Below are positions 43,896 through 52,466 of a stretch of DNA of 64,000 nucleotides, in pieces. How positions within the stretch are numbered: position 1 is the first letter of the stretch; every line of letters starts with the position of its first letter. The notes beneath the pieces are model-generated. The model did not search any database and was not told the origin of the DNA. It saw only the letters and a list, made by a program, of their open reading frames with translations. Position numbers and translations under genes: made by a program. This DNA is from Arthrobacter_M sp030063245 (GTDB lineage: Bacteria; Actinomycetota; Actinomycetes; Actinomycetales; Micrococcaceae), in NCBI RefSeq assembly GCF_051131705.1, contig NZ_CP180316.1, forward strand, positions 3,224,001 through 3,288,000, in the 5' to 3' direction.

Positions 43896-43945
43896 CCAGC
43901 CTAGGCGCAAGCGGCGCCATCCAGCCTAGGCGCAAGCGGCGCCAT
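43896..43945. repeat. 25-base perfect tandem duplication before a terminator
   Basis: Copy 1 (43896-43920) and copy 2 (43921-43945) are identical, each beginning CCAGCCTAGGCGCAAGCGGC. The last 13 bases of copy 2 form the left arm of the adjoining hairpin; copy 1 offers a second, competing left arm. Confidence 0.9.
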
Positions 43946-43966
43946 CCGATCCGATGGCGCCGCTTG
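43933..43966. terminator. Bidirectional terminator between the lipoprotein and peptide-ABC genes
   Basis: CAAGCGGCGCCAT (43933-43945) and ATGGCGCCGCTTG (43954-43966) form a perfect 13-base stem with an 8-base loop, followed on the plus strand by TTGTTGATT. It lies between convergent genes ending at 43867 and 44030. Confidence 0.75.
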
Positions 43967-44029
43967 TTGTTGATTCTGCTGTTTTCCGGACCTGCTGTTC
44001 TTCAGAACCCGCAGTTCTTCGGTTCCGCG

Positions 44030-45748
44030 CTACGCAACCTCGGGCGGCAGTTCCAGCCGGGAGCCGGGGATGGCATCCAGGAGTGCACGCGTATAGCCCT
44101 GCGTGGGCGAGTTGAAGACCTCGTCCGTGGTCCCCGTTTCGACGACCCGGCCCTTCTCCATGACGCAGACGTGATCGGCGATCTGCCGTACGACGGCCAG
44201 GTCATGGGTGATGAACAGGTACGTCAGCCCCAACTCGGTCTGCAGATCCGCCAGCAGGTTCAGTATCTGCGCCTGCACCAGCACATCCAGGGCCGACACT
44301 GCTTCGTCGCAGATCACGATTTCCGGGTCAAGTGCCAGTGCCCTGGCCACCGCAACGCGCTGACGCTGGCCACCCGAAAGCTCATTCGGGAACCGCTGCA
44401 TGGAGGACGCCGGGAGGGCGACCTGGTCCAGCAGCTCGCGGACCTTCGCTTCCCTGCTCTTCTTGTCCCCGATGCCGTGCACCCGCAGCGGCTCTTCGAT
44501 CGTCCGGTAGATGTTGTACATCGGGTCCAAGGATCCATAGGGGTCCTGGAAGATCGGCTGCACCCGCCGGCGGAAGTTGAACAGCGACTTCTTGTCCAGC
44601 GCGGTGAGGTCGACGCCGTCGAAAATGATGTTGCCCGCCGTGGGTTTTTCCAGATTCAGCACCATTTTGGCTACCGTCGATTTGCCCGAACCAGACTCGC
44701 CCACCACCGCGAGGGTGGTTCCGCGTTTGATGTTGAAGGAGACGTCGTCCACGGCCTTGAATTCCGAGCTGCCACCCGCGCCACCGCGGAGCTTGTACAC
44801 CTTGGTCAGATTTTTGACCTCGATGACGTCATCAGTCTTCGCGAGCGATGCATCCGTCTCCGGAGTCAGCACATCGCTGGATTCAAGGCCGGCCGCCTTG
44901 GCGGACTTGATCCGCTGCGACGCCAGCGACGGAGCCGAAGCGACCAGGCGCTGGGTGTAGGGGTGCCGCGGGTTACGCAGGATCTCCAGGGCCGGCCCGG
45001 ATTCCACCACTCGCCCCTTGTACATCACGACGACCTTCTCGGCCCGCTCTGCAGCGAGACCAAGGTCGTGGGTGATCAGCAGAACGGCCGTTCCTAATTC
45101 AGAGGTCATGGTCGCGAGGTGGTCCAGGATCTGGCGCTGAACCGTCACGTCCAGGGCCGATGTGGGCTCGTCGGCTATCAGCAGCCGGGGGCTGCAGGAG
45201 AGCCCGATGGCGATGAGCGCACGCTGACGCATGCCGCCGGAAAACTCGTGCGGATACTGTTTGGCGCGGCGCGCGGCGTCCGGCAGACCGGCATCGGCAA
45301 GCACCTCCGCGACCTGCACGTGAATGTCTTTGCGCGCCAGATTATTCGCCTTGAGGGTTTCCTTGACCTGAAAGCCGATTTTCCACACCGGGTTCAGGTT
45401 CGACATCGGGTCCTGCGGCACCATGCCGATGGAACGGCCTCGGAGCTCGAGGATCCGCTTGCTGTCGGCCTGTGTCAGGTCCTCGCCATCAAACAGAATC
45501 CGGCCACCACTGACGTAACCGTTCTCGGGCAGGAGTCCGATGGCGGCCAACGCCGTCGTCGACTTTCCGGAGCCGGATTCGCCCACAATGGCGACGGTTT
45601 CGCCGGGCATGATCGTCAGATTCGCATTGCGGACTGCCGGAACGTCTCCGGACGCGGTGGTGAAGGTGATGGCCAGGTCCCGCAGTTCCAACAGGGGCCG
45701 CGGCCCCGTGCCATCTTGCTCGGTGATCTGCACTCGGTCTTTGCTCAT
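44030..45748 (-). CDS. Oligopeptide ABC transporter ATPase with two fused nucleotide-binding domains
   Basis: A 572-residue DppD-DppF-type fusion. Domain 1 (about 15-275) has GESGSGKSTTALAAIG, FSGGMRQRALIAIGL and LLIADEPTSALDVT. Domain 2 (about 305-565) has VVGESGSGKSTVAKMVLNLE, LSGGQRQRVAVARALAL and EIVICDEAVSALDVL. Both have intact catalytic motifs. It energises dipeptide/oligopeptide import with the permeases just upstream; it overlaps the DppC-like gene by 4 bases. Terminal gene of the first peptide operon. Confidence 0.93.
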   Translation of the reverse strand: MSKDRVQITEQDGTGPRPLLELRDLAITFTTASGDVPAVRNANLTIMPGETVAIVGESGSGKSTTALAAIGLLPENGYVSGGRILFDGEDLTQADSKRILELRGRSIGMVPQDPMSNLNPVWKIGFQVKETLKANNLARKDIHVQVAEVLADAGLPDAARRAKQYPHEFSGGMRQRALIAIGLSCSPRLLIADEPTSALDVTVQRQILDHLATMTSELGTAVLLITHDLGLAAERAEKVVVMYKGRVVESGPALEILRNPRHPYTQRLVASAPSLASQRIKSAKAAGLESSDVLTPETDASLAKTDDVIEVKNLTKVYKLRGGAGGSSEFKAVDDVSFNIKRGTTLAVVGESGSGKSTVAKMVLNLEKPTAGNIIFDGVDLTALDKKSLFNFRRRVQPIFQDPYGSLDPMYNIYRTIEEPLRVHGIGDKKSREAKVRELLDQVALPASSMQRFPNELSGGQRQRVAVARALALDPEIVICDEAVSALDVLVQAQILNLLADLQTELGLTYLFITHDLAVVRQIADHVCVMEKGRVVETGTTDEVFNSPTQGYTRALLDAIPGSRLELPPEVA

Positions 45749-46719
45749 CGTTTGCGTGCCTTCGGATCAAGAGCGTCACGCACGGCATCGCCGAGCATAA
45801 TGAAACTCAGTACGGTAATCGACAGGGCGACGGCGGGCCACAGCAGGGTCGAGGGGTTATTGCGCAAAGACGTCTGTGCCGCAGCAATGTCATTGCCCCA
45901 CGACATCACCGTCCCCGGCAGGCCGATGCCCAGGAAGGAAAGTGTCGCCTCGGCCACGATGAACACACCCAACGACACCGTCGCGATCACAATGACCGGG
46001 GACAGCGAGTTCGGGATGACGTGCGTGATCAGTGCCTTGACCCTGGACACACCCAGCGATTTGGCGGCCACCACAAAGTCGGCATTGCGGACCTCGATGA
46101 CGGCACCGCGGGTGATGCGGGCGATCTGCGGCCAGCCGAGAACCACCAGTGTTGCCACCACGGTCCAGACGCTGCGGTGCTCACGGACGGCCGGCAGCGA
46201 GTTGATCACGATGGCGCCAAGGATCAGCGGCAGAGCGAAGAAGATGTCCGCCAGACGGGCCAGGACCGCGTCCAGCCACCCGCCGTAGTACCCGGCGATG
46301 GCACCGATGGTACCGCCGATAATCAGCACACCGAGGGTGGAAAACACCCCCACGGCCAGGGACGCCTGCGTGCCGTGGATTAATCGAGCATAAACGTCGC
46401 AGCCCTGCAGTGTGAAGCCGAGCGGATGGCCGCCCTCGGGGCCCGCATTGGAGTTGATCAGATCGCACTGCGTGGGGACGGTCTGCGTGAACAGACCGGG
46501 AAAGAAAGCCACTGTCAGGGTCAGGAGAATCAGCAGCGCAGAGATGATGAAAAGCGGCTGCCGGCGCAGGTTCTTCCACGCCTCGGCCCACAAGCTCAGC
46601 GGTGCTGCCTGCTCATTCAGCGAATCGGTGGCCTGCAGCGGAGTCTGTTCGATATCCGCGACAAAATGTTCTATCCGGTGGTTACTGGAGGTACTACTTA
46701 TGGGGGTATTTTCAGGCAT
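45745..46719 (-). CDS. Oligopeptide ABC transporter permease, DppC-like
   Basis: A 324-residue membrane protein with an extended cytoplasmic N-terminus, a first helix (QPLFIISALLILLTLTVAFF), a periplasmic loop with PLGFTLQGCDVYARLIHGTQ, and the permease core with EAA loop VVAAKSLGVSRVKALITHVIPNSL. Overlaps the DppB-like gene by 8 bases and the ATPase gene by 4, a tightly coupled operon. Confidence 0.92.
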   Translation of the reverse strand: MPENTPISSTSSNHRIEHFVADIEQTPLQATDSLNEQAAPLSLWAEAWKNLRRQPLFIISALLILLTLTVAFFPGLFTQTVPTQCDLINSNAGPEGGHPLGFTLQGCDVYARLIHGTQASLAVGVFSTLGVLIIGGTIGAIAGYYGGWLDAVLARLADIFFALPLILGAIVINSLPAVREHRSVWTVVATLVVLGWPQIARITRGAVIEVRNADFVVAAKSLGVSRVKALITHVIPNSLSPVIVIATVSLGVFIVAEATLSFLGIGLPGTVMSWGNDIAAAQTSLRNNPSTLLWPAVALSITVLSFIMLGDAVRDALDPKARKR

Positions 46720-47638
46720 AACGAATCCTTGGGTCTAGCCAGGCGTACAGCAGGTCCACCAGCAGGTTGGCGAGGACGAACACGAGCACCAGGATGCTGA
46801 CGATCGAGACAACCATCGGCCCCTCGCCCGCGAGCACCGCCCGGTACAAGGTATTGCCCACGCCCGGGACATTGAAGATCCCCTCGGTGACAATGGCCCC
46901 ACCCATCAGGCCACCGAGATCCGCACCGAGAAAGGTGACAACCGGGATGAGGGAGTTGCGCAGAATATGGACCATGACGACGCGGCGCCGGGACAGTCCC
47001 TTGGCTGTGGCTGTCCGCACGTAGTCGGCGTTCATGTTTTCCAAAATGCTGGTCCGGGTCAGCCGCAGCACGTAAGCAAAGGAAACCAGGCCGAGAACAA
47101 CGGCCGGCAGAGTCAGATCCGCCCAGTCAGCGGCGCTGCCGACCGTCGGTTTTGCCCAGCCGAGTTTGACGCCGACGACGAACTGCAGCACGAAGCCGAG
47201 CACAAAGGTCGGGATGGCGATGACCACCAGGGAGGCAATGAGGACGGTGCCGTCGAAGAGCTTGCCCTTGCGCAGGCCGGCGAATACTCCCGCTGTGACT
47301 CCGAAGATTGCTTCAATGGCCAGCGCCATGATGGCCAGCCGCGCAGTCACGGGAAATGCCTGGCCAATGATGGCGGCAATGGGGCGGCCGGAAAAGCTGG
47401 TGCCAAGGTTGAAGGTGAAGAGGTTCTTGATGAAGATGCCGTACTGGATGAAGAACGGCTGATCCAGATGGTATTGTGCGGTTAATTGGGCTACGACGGC
47501 CGGGCTGATGGGTTTACCACCGGACAAGGCGTCGATCGGGCTGCCGGACATCGAGAAAACCAGGTAGTAGACAATCAGTGTCGACCCGAAAAACACCGGG
47601 ATGACCTGGAGCACTCGCCGGAAGATGAACCGCAGCAT
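46712..47638 (-). CDS. Oligopeptide ABC transporter permease, DppB-like
   Basis: A 308-residue permease with the DppB start MLRFIFRRVLQVIPVFFGST, six predicted helices and EAA loop YVRTATAKGLSRRRVVMVHILRNSL. The usual GxxxxxFxxPGxG segment is GIFNVPGVGNTLYRAVLAGE. Normal length, in contrast to the enlarged paralogue in the second operon. Second gene after the binding-protein gene, separated from it by a hairpin. Confidence 0.92.
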   Translation of the reverse strand: MLRFIFRRVLQVIPVFFGSTLIVYYLVFSMSGSPIDALSGGKPISPAVVAQLTAQYHLDQPFFIQYGIFIKNLFTFNLGTSFSGRPIAAIIGQAFPVTARLAIMALAIEAIFGVTAGVFAGLRKGKLFDGTVLIASLVVIAIPTFVLGFVLQFVVGVKLGWAKPTVGSAADWADLTLPAVVLGLVSFAYVLRLTRTSILENMNADYVRTATAKGLSRRRVVMVHILRNSLIPVVTFLGADLGGLMGGAIVTEGIFNVPGVGNTLYRAVLAGEGPMVVSIVSILVLVFVLANLLVDLLYAWLDPRIRYA

Positions 47639-47717
47639 TACGAGATCCTTGTGGAATCGTAGTAAGTGACAGAGAGAAACATGGATACCTTTTGTGGTGA
47701 GGACTTACCGGCCCGAC

Positions 47718-47749
47718 GATGGGGCCCGACCATCAGGTCGGGCCCCATC
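47718..47749 (-). terminator. Perfect 14-base hairpin after the first peptide-binding-protein gene
   Basis: GATGGGGCCCGACC (47718-47731) and its exact inverse complement (47736-47749) enclose a 4-base loop, beginning 15 bases after the stop of the binding-protein gene and 80 bases before the DppB-like gene. No strong T-tract, so attenuation or transcript stabilisation rather than full termination. Confidence 0.65.
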
Positions 47750-47763
47750 GATGTACGGCTGGT

Positions 47764-49410
47764 TTATTTGCCGGAGATGTTGTAATAGAGCGGGACACCG
47801 TTCCAGCCGAAGTCGACGCCGGTGACGTTGTTGCTCCAGCCACCCGTCTGGGCCTGGTACCACAGCGGGATCACCGGCAGATCCTTGAAGAGGATCTGCT
47901 GAGCCTCGTTGAAGATCTTGTTGCCCTCATCGGTGGACTTGGCATTCAGCCCTTCCTTCAGCTTGGCATCGAACGCAGGGTTCGAGTAGTTCCCGTCATT
48001 GGAACCTGCGCCGGTGCCGTACAGCGGGCCGAGGAAGTTGTACAGCGACGGGTAGTCGGCCTGCCAGCCGGCGCGTGAGGCTCCGGTCAGCTGCTTCTTA
48101 TTGACGTCGTTGCGCAGTTCCTTGAATGTCGCGTACGGCTTGCCCTCGGCCTGGATGCCGAGCGCGTTCTTGATCTGGTTCGTCGCAGCATCAACGTATT
48201 CCTTGTTGCCGGCGCCATCCACGTTGTACGCGATGGTGAACGTCGAGTTGTCCCACGGGGTGATGGCGTTGGCCTGGTCCCACAGTTTCTTGGCCGCGCT
48301 TGCGTCGTAGGTCAGCACGTCCGCGCCGGGCACGCTGTCACTGTAGCCCTCAATAACCGGGGAGGTGAAGTCCTTGGCGACCTTCTTGGTGTTGTTGAAA
48401 ATTTTGTCGATGATCAGGTTGCGGTCGATCGACTTGGAGATGGCCTGGCGGCGTAACTGGCCGGCTTCGCCCTGGAACGCCGGCAGGTAACTCGGGATAG
48501 TCAGCGTCGCGTTGCCTGCGTAGGCCTTGACGATGCTGCGGTCCCCGAGGTCCTTCTGGAAGGACTTGATACTGCTGGCGGGGATTCCATCCAGCACGTC
48601 CAGGTTGTCCGCCAGCAGGTCCTGGTAGGCCGCGTCGGCCGTGGTGTAGACCTTGAAGGTGACGCCGGCGTTCTTGGGCTTGCGCGGGCCCGTGTAATTC
48701 GGGTTCGGCACCAGATCGAGCTCGGCGTTGTGGTTCCAGGTCTTCAGCGTGTATGGCCCGTTGCCGGTCGGCTTCTCGCCGGCGGCCTTCGGGTCCGCGA
48801 TCGCGGCTTCGGTCAGCGGGAAGAAGGCCGTGTAGCCAAGGCGCAGCTTCCAGTCGGACTCGGCCTGTGCCAGTTTCACCGTGAAGGTGGTGTCATCGAC
48901 GACCTTCAGACCGGACATCGTTTGCGCGGTCGGCGCAGCCGTCTTGCCATCGGCGGCCATGGCGCTCACGTCTTTATAGCCCTCGATGGACTCGAAGAAA
49001 TACGAGTTCAGTTGGGCGTTGGTGCTCAGCGCACCAAAGTTCCAGGCGTCAACGAAGTTTTTGGCGGTGATGGGCGAGCCGTCGCTGAACTTCTCGCCGC
49101 TCTTGATCTTGATGGTGTAGTTCTGCGAGTCGGTGGAGTCGATGGAATCGGCCATTTCGTTCACCGTCTTGCCCGAAGCGTCGTAGCTCAAAAGGCCGGA
49201 GAAGATCAGGTCCATCACGCGGCCGCCATAGACCTCGTTGGTGTTGGCCGGCAGCAGCGGGTTCTGCGGTTCCCCGCCGAACGCGGTGATGACCTTCGTC
49301 GTGTCAGCTGAAGTGTTGGTGGTGCCGGTGCTGCCGCCGCTGCAGGCCGTCATGGCCAGAGCGACCACAGTGGCGACACCGAGAGCTTTGGAAATACGCG
49401 AAAAACGCAT
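47764..49410 (-). CDS. Peptide ABC transporter substrate-binding lipoprotein
   Basis: A 548-residue SBP_bac_5 (DppA/OppA) protein. Signal peptide MRFSRISKALGVATVVALAM ends in lipobox TACSGG, Cys near residue 23. The mature part shows KSGEKFSDGSPITAKNFVDAW and the usual DppA-like C-terminal lobe (PVIPLWYQAQTGGWSN). The ATG at 49410 has GGAGG seven bases upstream; the longer frame to 49485 has no such site. First gene of the first peptide operon. Confidence 0.93.
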   Translation of the reverse strand: MRFSRISKALGVATVVALAMTACSGGSTGTTNTSADTTKVITAFGGEPQNPLLPANTNEVYGGRVMDLIFSGLLSYDASGKTVNEMADSIDSTDSQNYTIKIKSGEKFSDGSPITAKNFVDAWNFGALSTNAQLNSYFFESIEGYKDVSAMAADGKTAAPTAQTMSGLKVVDDTTFTVKLAQAESDWKLRLGYTAFFPLTEAAIADPKAAGEKPTGNGPYTLKTWNHNAELDLVPNPNYTGPRKPKNAGVTFKVYTTADAAYQDLLADNLDVLDGIPASSIKSFQKDLGDRSIVKAYAGNATLTIPSYLPAFQGEAGQLRRQAISKSIDRNLIIDKIFNNTKKVAKDFTSPVIEGYSDSVPGADVLTYDASAAKKLWDQANAITPWDNSTFTIAYNVDGAGNKEYVDAATNQIKNALGIQAEGKPYATFKELRNDVNKKQLTGASRAGWQADYPSLYNFLGPLYGTGAGSNDGNYSNPAFDAKLKEGLNAKSTDEGNKIFNEAQQILFKDLPVIPLWYQAQTGGWSNNVTGVDFGWNGVPLYYNISGK

Positions 49411-49592
49411 TCCGCCTCCTATTTCTATGCGAGAGACTCCGGCATTCTTTAGTGCCGGGTTTTTGGTGCTGGGGTCGTGCACCACGGGTCTGTGGCCAGC
49501 ATCACGTGGATATGAGCCTAGACCCGAATGTTTCCGATAGGAAACACTAGCGGCCCCTGGGGCATCTTGTTACCGAGATGTAACCTTGGGTT

Positions 49593-52466
49593 TTAGCGGG
49601 CACGAAAGCTGTCCCGGAGACTGTCGCCGCCCGGCCGGGCGCGTTGGTTCCGGCGCATCCGCTGGCTGTCCGGGTCCGGCACCGGAACCGCCGCCAGCAG
49701 ACGCCGGGTGTAGTCGTCGCGCGGATTCCCAAAGACCTGTTCCCGCGGACCCTGTTCCACGATTCGGCCGCCCTGCAGGACGACGATCCGATCCGCCAGG
49801 GAGTCAGCCACGGACAGATCGTGGGTGATGAAGAGGCAGGCAAAGCCGAGTTCGCGCTGCAGCATCCGCAGCAGGTCCAGGACCTTCGCCTGGACCGAAA
49901 CGTCCAGGGCGGAGGTCGGCTCATCGGCTACCAGCAGATCCGGCGATAAGCTCAGCGCTCTGGCAATTGCCACCCGCTGCTTCTGGCCCTCGGAGAGTTC
50001 GTGCGGATATCGGTTGCGGTGGCTGCGGGGCAGCTGGACCTGGTCCAGCAGCTCATCGACGCGGCGCTGCAGGCCGGCCCCGCGCGAGCCCTTGGCCAGC
50101 AGCAGTGGTTCGCCGATGGTCGCCGCGACGGGCATCCGGGGATTGAGGGAGCCCGATGGTTCCTGGAACACCATGCCGACTCTTTCCTGCAGGGCGCGCA
50201 ATTCCCGGGGCCGGACGGAGTCCAGTCGCCGATCCAGCAACCGCAGCACTCCCGCCGTCACGGGCAGCAGGCCAACGGCGGCATGTCCCACCGAGGTCTT
50301 ACCGGACCCAGACTCCCCCACCAGCCCCACCAGCTCGGAAGGGTAGATGGTCAGATCGATACCATCGACCGCGCGGAACGCCCCTGCGCCTCGTGCGCCG
50401 GGGTAGTCAATGCCCACTCCGGACAGCTCAAGGACAGGACGTCCGCGTCCTTCTCCCGCGCCGGCTGCGCGGCCTTCTTCGGTCGGCCCTTCCGCGCGGC
50501 AGTCTTCTGCGGGCGCGGTAGCGGGGCGCCTGCCCAGCCGCGGAACGGCTTGCAGAAGTGCCTTTGTATACTCGTGCCGCGGTGCTGAAAATATCCCGTG
50601 GGCGGTGCCGGTCTCCACGGCCACGCCGGCGCTCATCACAATGACCCGGTCGGCCAGGTCGGCCACGACACCGAGATCATGGGTGATCAGCACGATCGCC
50701 GCATCGAGGTCTGTCCGCAGCCGGCGCAGCAAATCGAGTATCTCCGCCTGCACAATCACATCCAGGGCGGTGGTTGCCTCATCCGCGATCAACAGCTTGG
50801 GTCGGCAGCACAGGGACTGCGCGATCAGGGCCCGCTGGCGCTGACCGCCGGAAAGCTGGTGCGGATAGGAGTCAAAGGTTCTTTCCGGATCCGGCAGCTC
50901 CACCGAGGCAAGCATCCGCAGCGCATCGCTGCGGGCCTGCGCCGGCGACATCGCGCTGTGCTGCCGCAGGGTCTCCACAATCTGAAAGCCCACCGTGAAC
51001 ACCGGGTTCAGCGCCGTCATCGGGTCCTGGAAGATCATCGCAATATCCTTACCGCGGATGCGGCGGAGCGTGCCGGGTGTGGCGTTCAATATTTCCCCGC
51101 CATTGAACCACACGCTGCCTGTCGCCCTGCCGTTCGCCGGCAGCAGTCCCAGCAGCGCCATCGAGCTGGCGGTCTTGCCCGAACCGGACTCCCCCACGAT
51201 GGCCAGCACCTCGCCTGAATGCACGTGAAAGTCCAATCCGACAACCGCCGGCACCCAGTGCCGGTCGACAGCGAAATCGACCCTTAAACCGCGCACAGCA
51301 AGGACGGGGGCGCCAGCGGACTCTGCAGGGTCCGGCGGTTCAGCTGCCGACCCGGCTGATGAGGTGCCACGCCGGCCTGGCACCGGCCGCGAACCGCCGG
51401 CAGCTTCCCTGCTCCTAGCTGGAGCGGCGCTCCCGTGGCGCGGATCGAACGCATCACGCAGGCCGTCGCCGATGAAGTTGATGCACAGGCAGATCACCAC
51501 AATAAACACGCCTGGCCACCAGAACAACCACGGGCGGGTGGACATGGATGACTGGTTCGCGACCACCAGCAGCCCGAGCGAGGTGTCCGGCGCCTGGACT
51601 CCGAAGCCCAGATAGCTCAGCCCCGCTTCGAGCAGGATCGCCGAAGACATCAGCAGCGTGGCATTTACAATGATCACTCCGGCGGCATTGGGCAGCAGAT
51701 GCCTGGTAATGATCCGGTGGTTCGAGGCGCCCGCAAGCCGGGCGGCGTCAACGAACTCCAGCTCCCGCAGAACCAGGAACTCCGCGCGGACCAGCCTGGC
51801 CATGGAGGTCCAGATCACCAGACCTAGGAACATGCCCAGCAGCACCACGCCCAGGTTCTGCTGCAGGAAGGTGAAGACATCGTCCGAAAATGAGCGCACC
51901 ACGGTGACGTTCCCGTCCGCGTCCAGCACCGTCCGCCCCGTTCCGGCATGCCCCACGAGCACACCGAGCACAGCGGCGATGACGACGCCCGGAACGACGA
52001 TGACCATGTCCGTGATCCGCATCAGCAGGGCACCGATGGCGCCACTGAAGTAGCCCGCGGCCGCCCCCACCAGCACGCCGATCGCGGTGCCCATAATGCC
52101 GATGGTGACCATGACGATGATCGACAGCTGGGCTCCCCGCATCGTCATCGCGAACATGTCGCGGCCCACGCGGTCCTGCCCGAATGGATGGTCCCCGAAG
52201 TCCAGCGGAAACCGGTAGGTGGGGGCGGCATCGTTGATGATCGGCAATACCTCGTCGTAGCGGTAGTGCCACCAGCCGGGAATATCGATCACGCCCCAAA
52301 GCCTGATGCCGGCGGCGCTGAAGACCAGAAGGATGACCAGTGCGAGGGCAGTAAGTCCCGTCAGGGCCCCGACATTGCCGAAGAACCTGCGCCGGACCAG
52401 CCGTCCCGGGCTTGGACTTGGACCGAAGCCTGGGTGCCGGCCGCTGGCCTGCGGCTTCGCCGTCAT
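49593..52466 (-). CDS. Peptide ABC transporter: permease fused to two ATPase domains
   Basis: A 957-residue fusion. Residues ~25-350 are a DppC-like permease (helix LTGLTALALVILLVFSAAGI, EAA loop AARLAGASNHRIITRHLLPNAA). A Ser/Pro/Gly-rich linker (~350-390) leads to ATPase 1 (GESGSGKTASSMALLGLLPA, LSGGQRQRALIAQSL, LLIADEATTALDV) and ATPase 2 (GESGSGKTSVGHAAVGLLPV, LSEGQKQRVAIARALSL, LLVADEPTSALDVS). The second signature reads LSEGQ instead of LSGGQ. Separate genes perform these roles in the first operon. It overlaps the DppB-like gene by 4 bases. Uninterrupted frame and normal composition argue that the fusion is real. Confidence 0.92.
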   Translation of the reverse strand: MTAKPQASGRHPGFGPSPSPGRLVRRRFFGNVGALTGLTALALVILLVFSAAGIRLWGVIDIPGWWHYRYDEVLPIINDAAPTYRFPLDFGDHPFGQDRVGRDMFAMTMRGAQLSIIVMVTIGIMGTAIGVLVGAAAGYFSGAIGALLMRITDMVIVVPGVVIAAVLGVLVGHAGTGRTVLDADGNVTVVRSFSDDVFTFLQQNLGVVLLGMFLGLVIWTSMARLVRAEFLVLRELEFVDAARLAGASNHRIITRHLLPNAAGVIIVNATLLMSSAILLEAGLSYLGFGVQAPDTSLGLLVVANQSSMSTRPWLFWWPGVFIVVICLCINFIGDGLRDAFDPRHGSAAPARSREAAGGSRPVPGRRGTSSAGSAAEPPDPAESAGAPVLAVRGLRVDFAVDRHWVPAVVGLDFHVHSGEVLAIVGESGSGKTASSMALLGLLPANGRATGSVWFNGGEILNATPGTLRRIRGKDIAMIFQDPMTALNPVFTVGFQIVETLRQHSAMSPAQARSDALRMLASVELPDPERTFDSYPHQLSGGQRQRALIAQSLCCRPKLLIADEATTALDVIVQAEILDLLRRLRTDLDAAIVLITHDLGVVADLADRVIVMSAGVAVETGTAHGIFSAPRHEYTKALLQAVPRLGRRPATAPAEDCRAEGPTEEGRAAGAGEGRGRPVLELSGVGIDYPGARGAGAFRAVDGIDLTIYPSELVGLVGESGSGKTSVGHAAVGLLPVTAGVLRLLDRRLDSVRPRELRALQERVGMVFQEPSGSLNPRMPVAATIGEPLLLAKGSRGAGLQRRVDELLDQVQLPRSHRNRYPHELSEGQKQRVAIARALSLSPDLLVADEPTSALDVSVQAKVLDLLRMLQRELGFACLFITHDLSVADSLADRIVVLQGGRIVEQGPREQVFGNPRDDYTRRLLAAVPVPDPDSQRMRRNQRARPGGDSLRDSFRAR

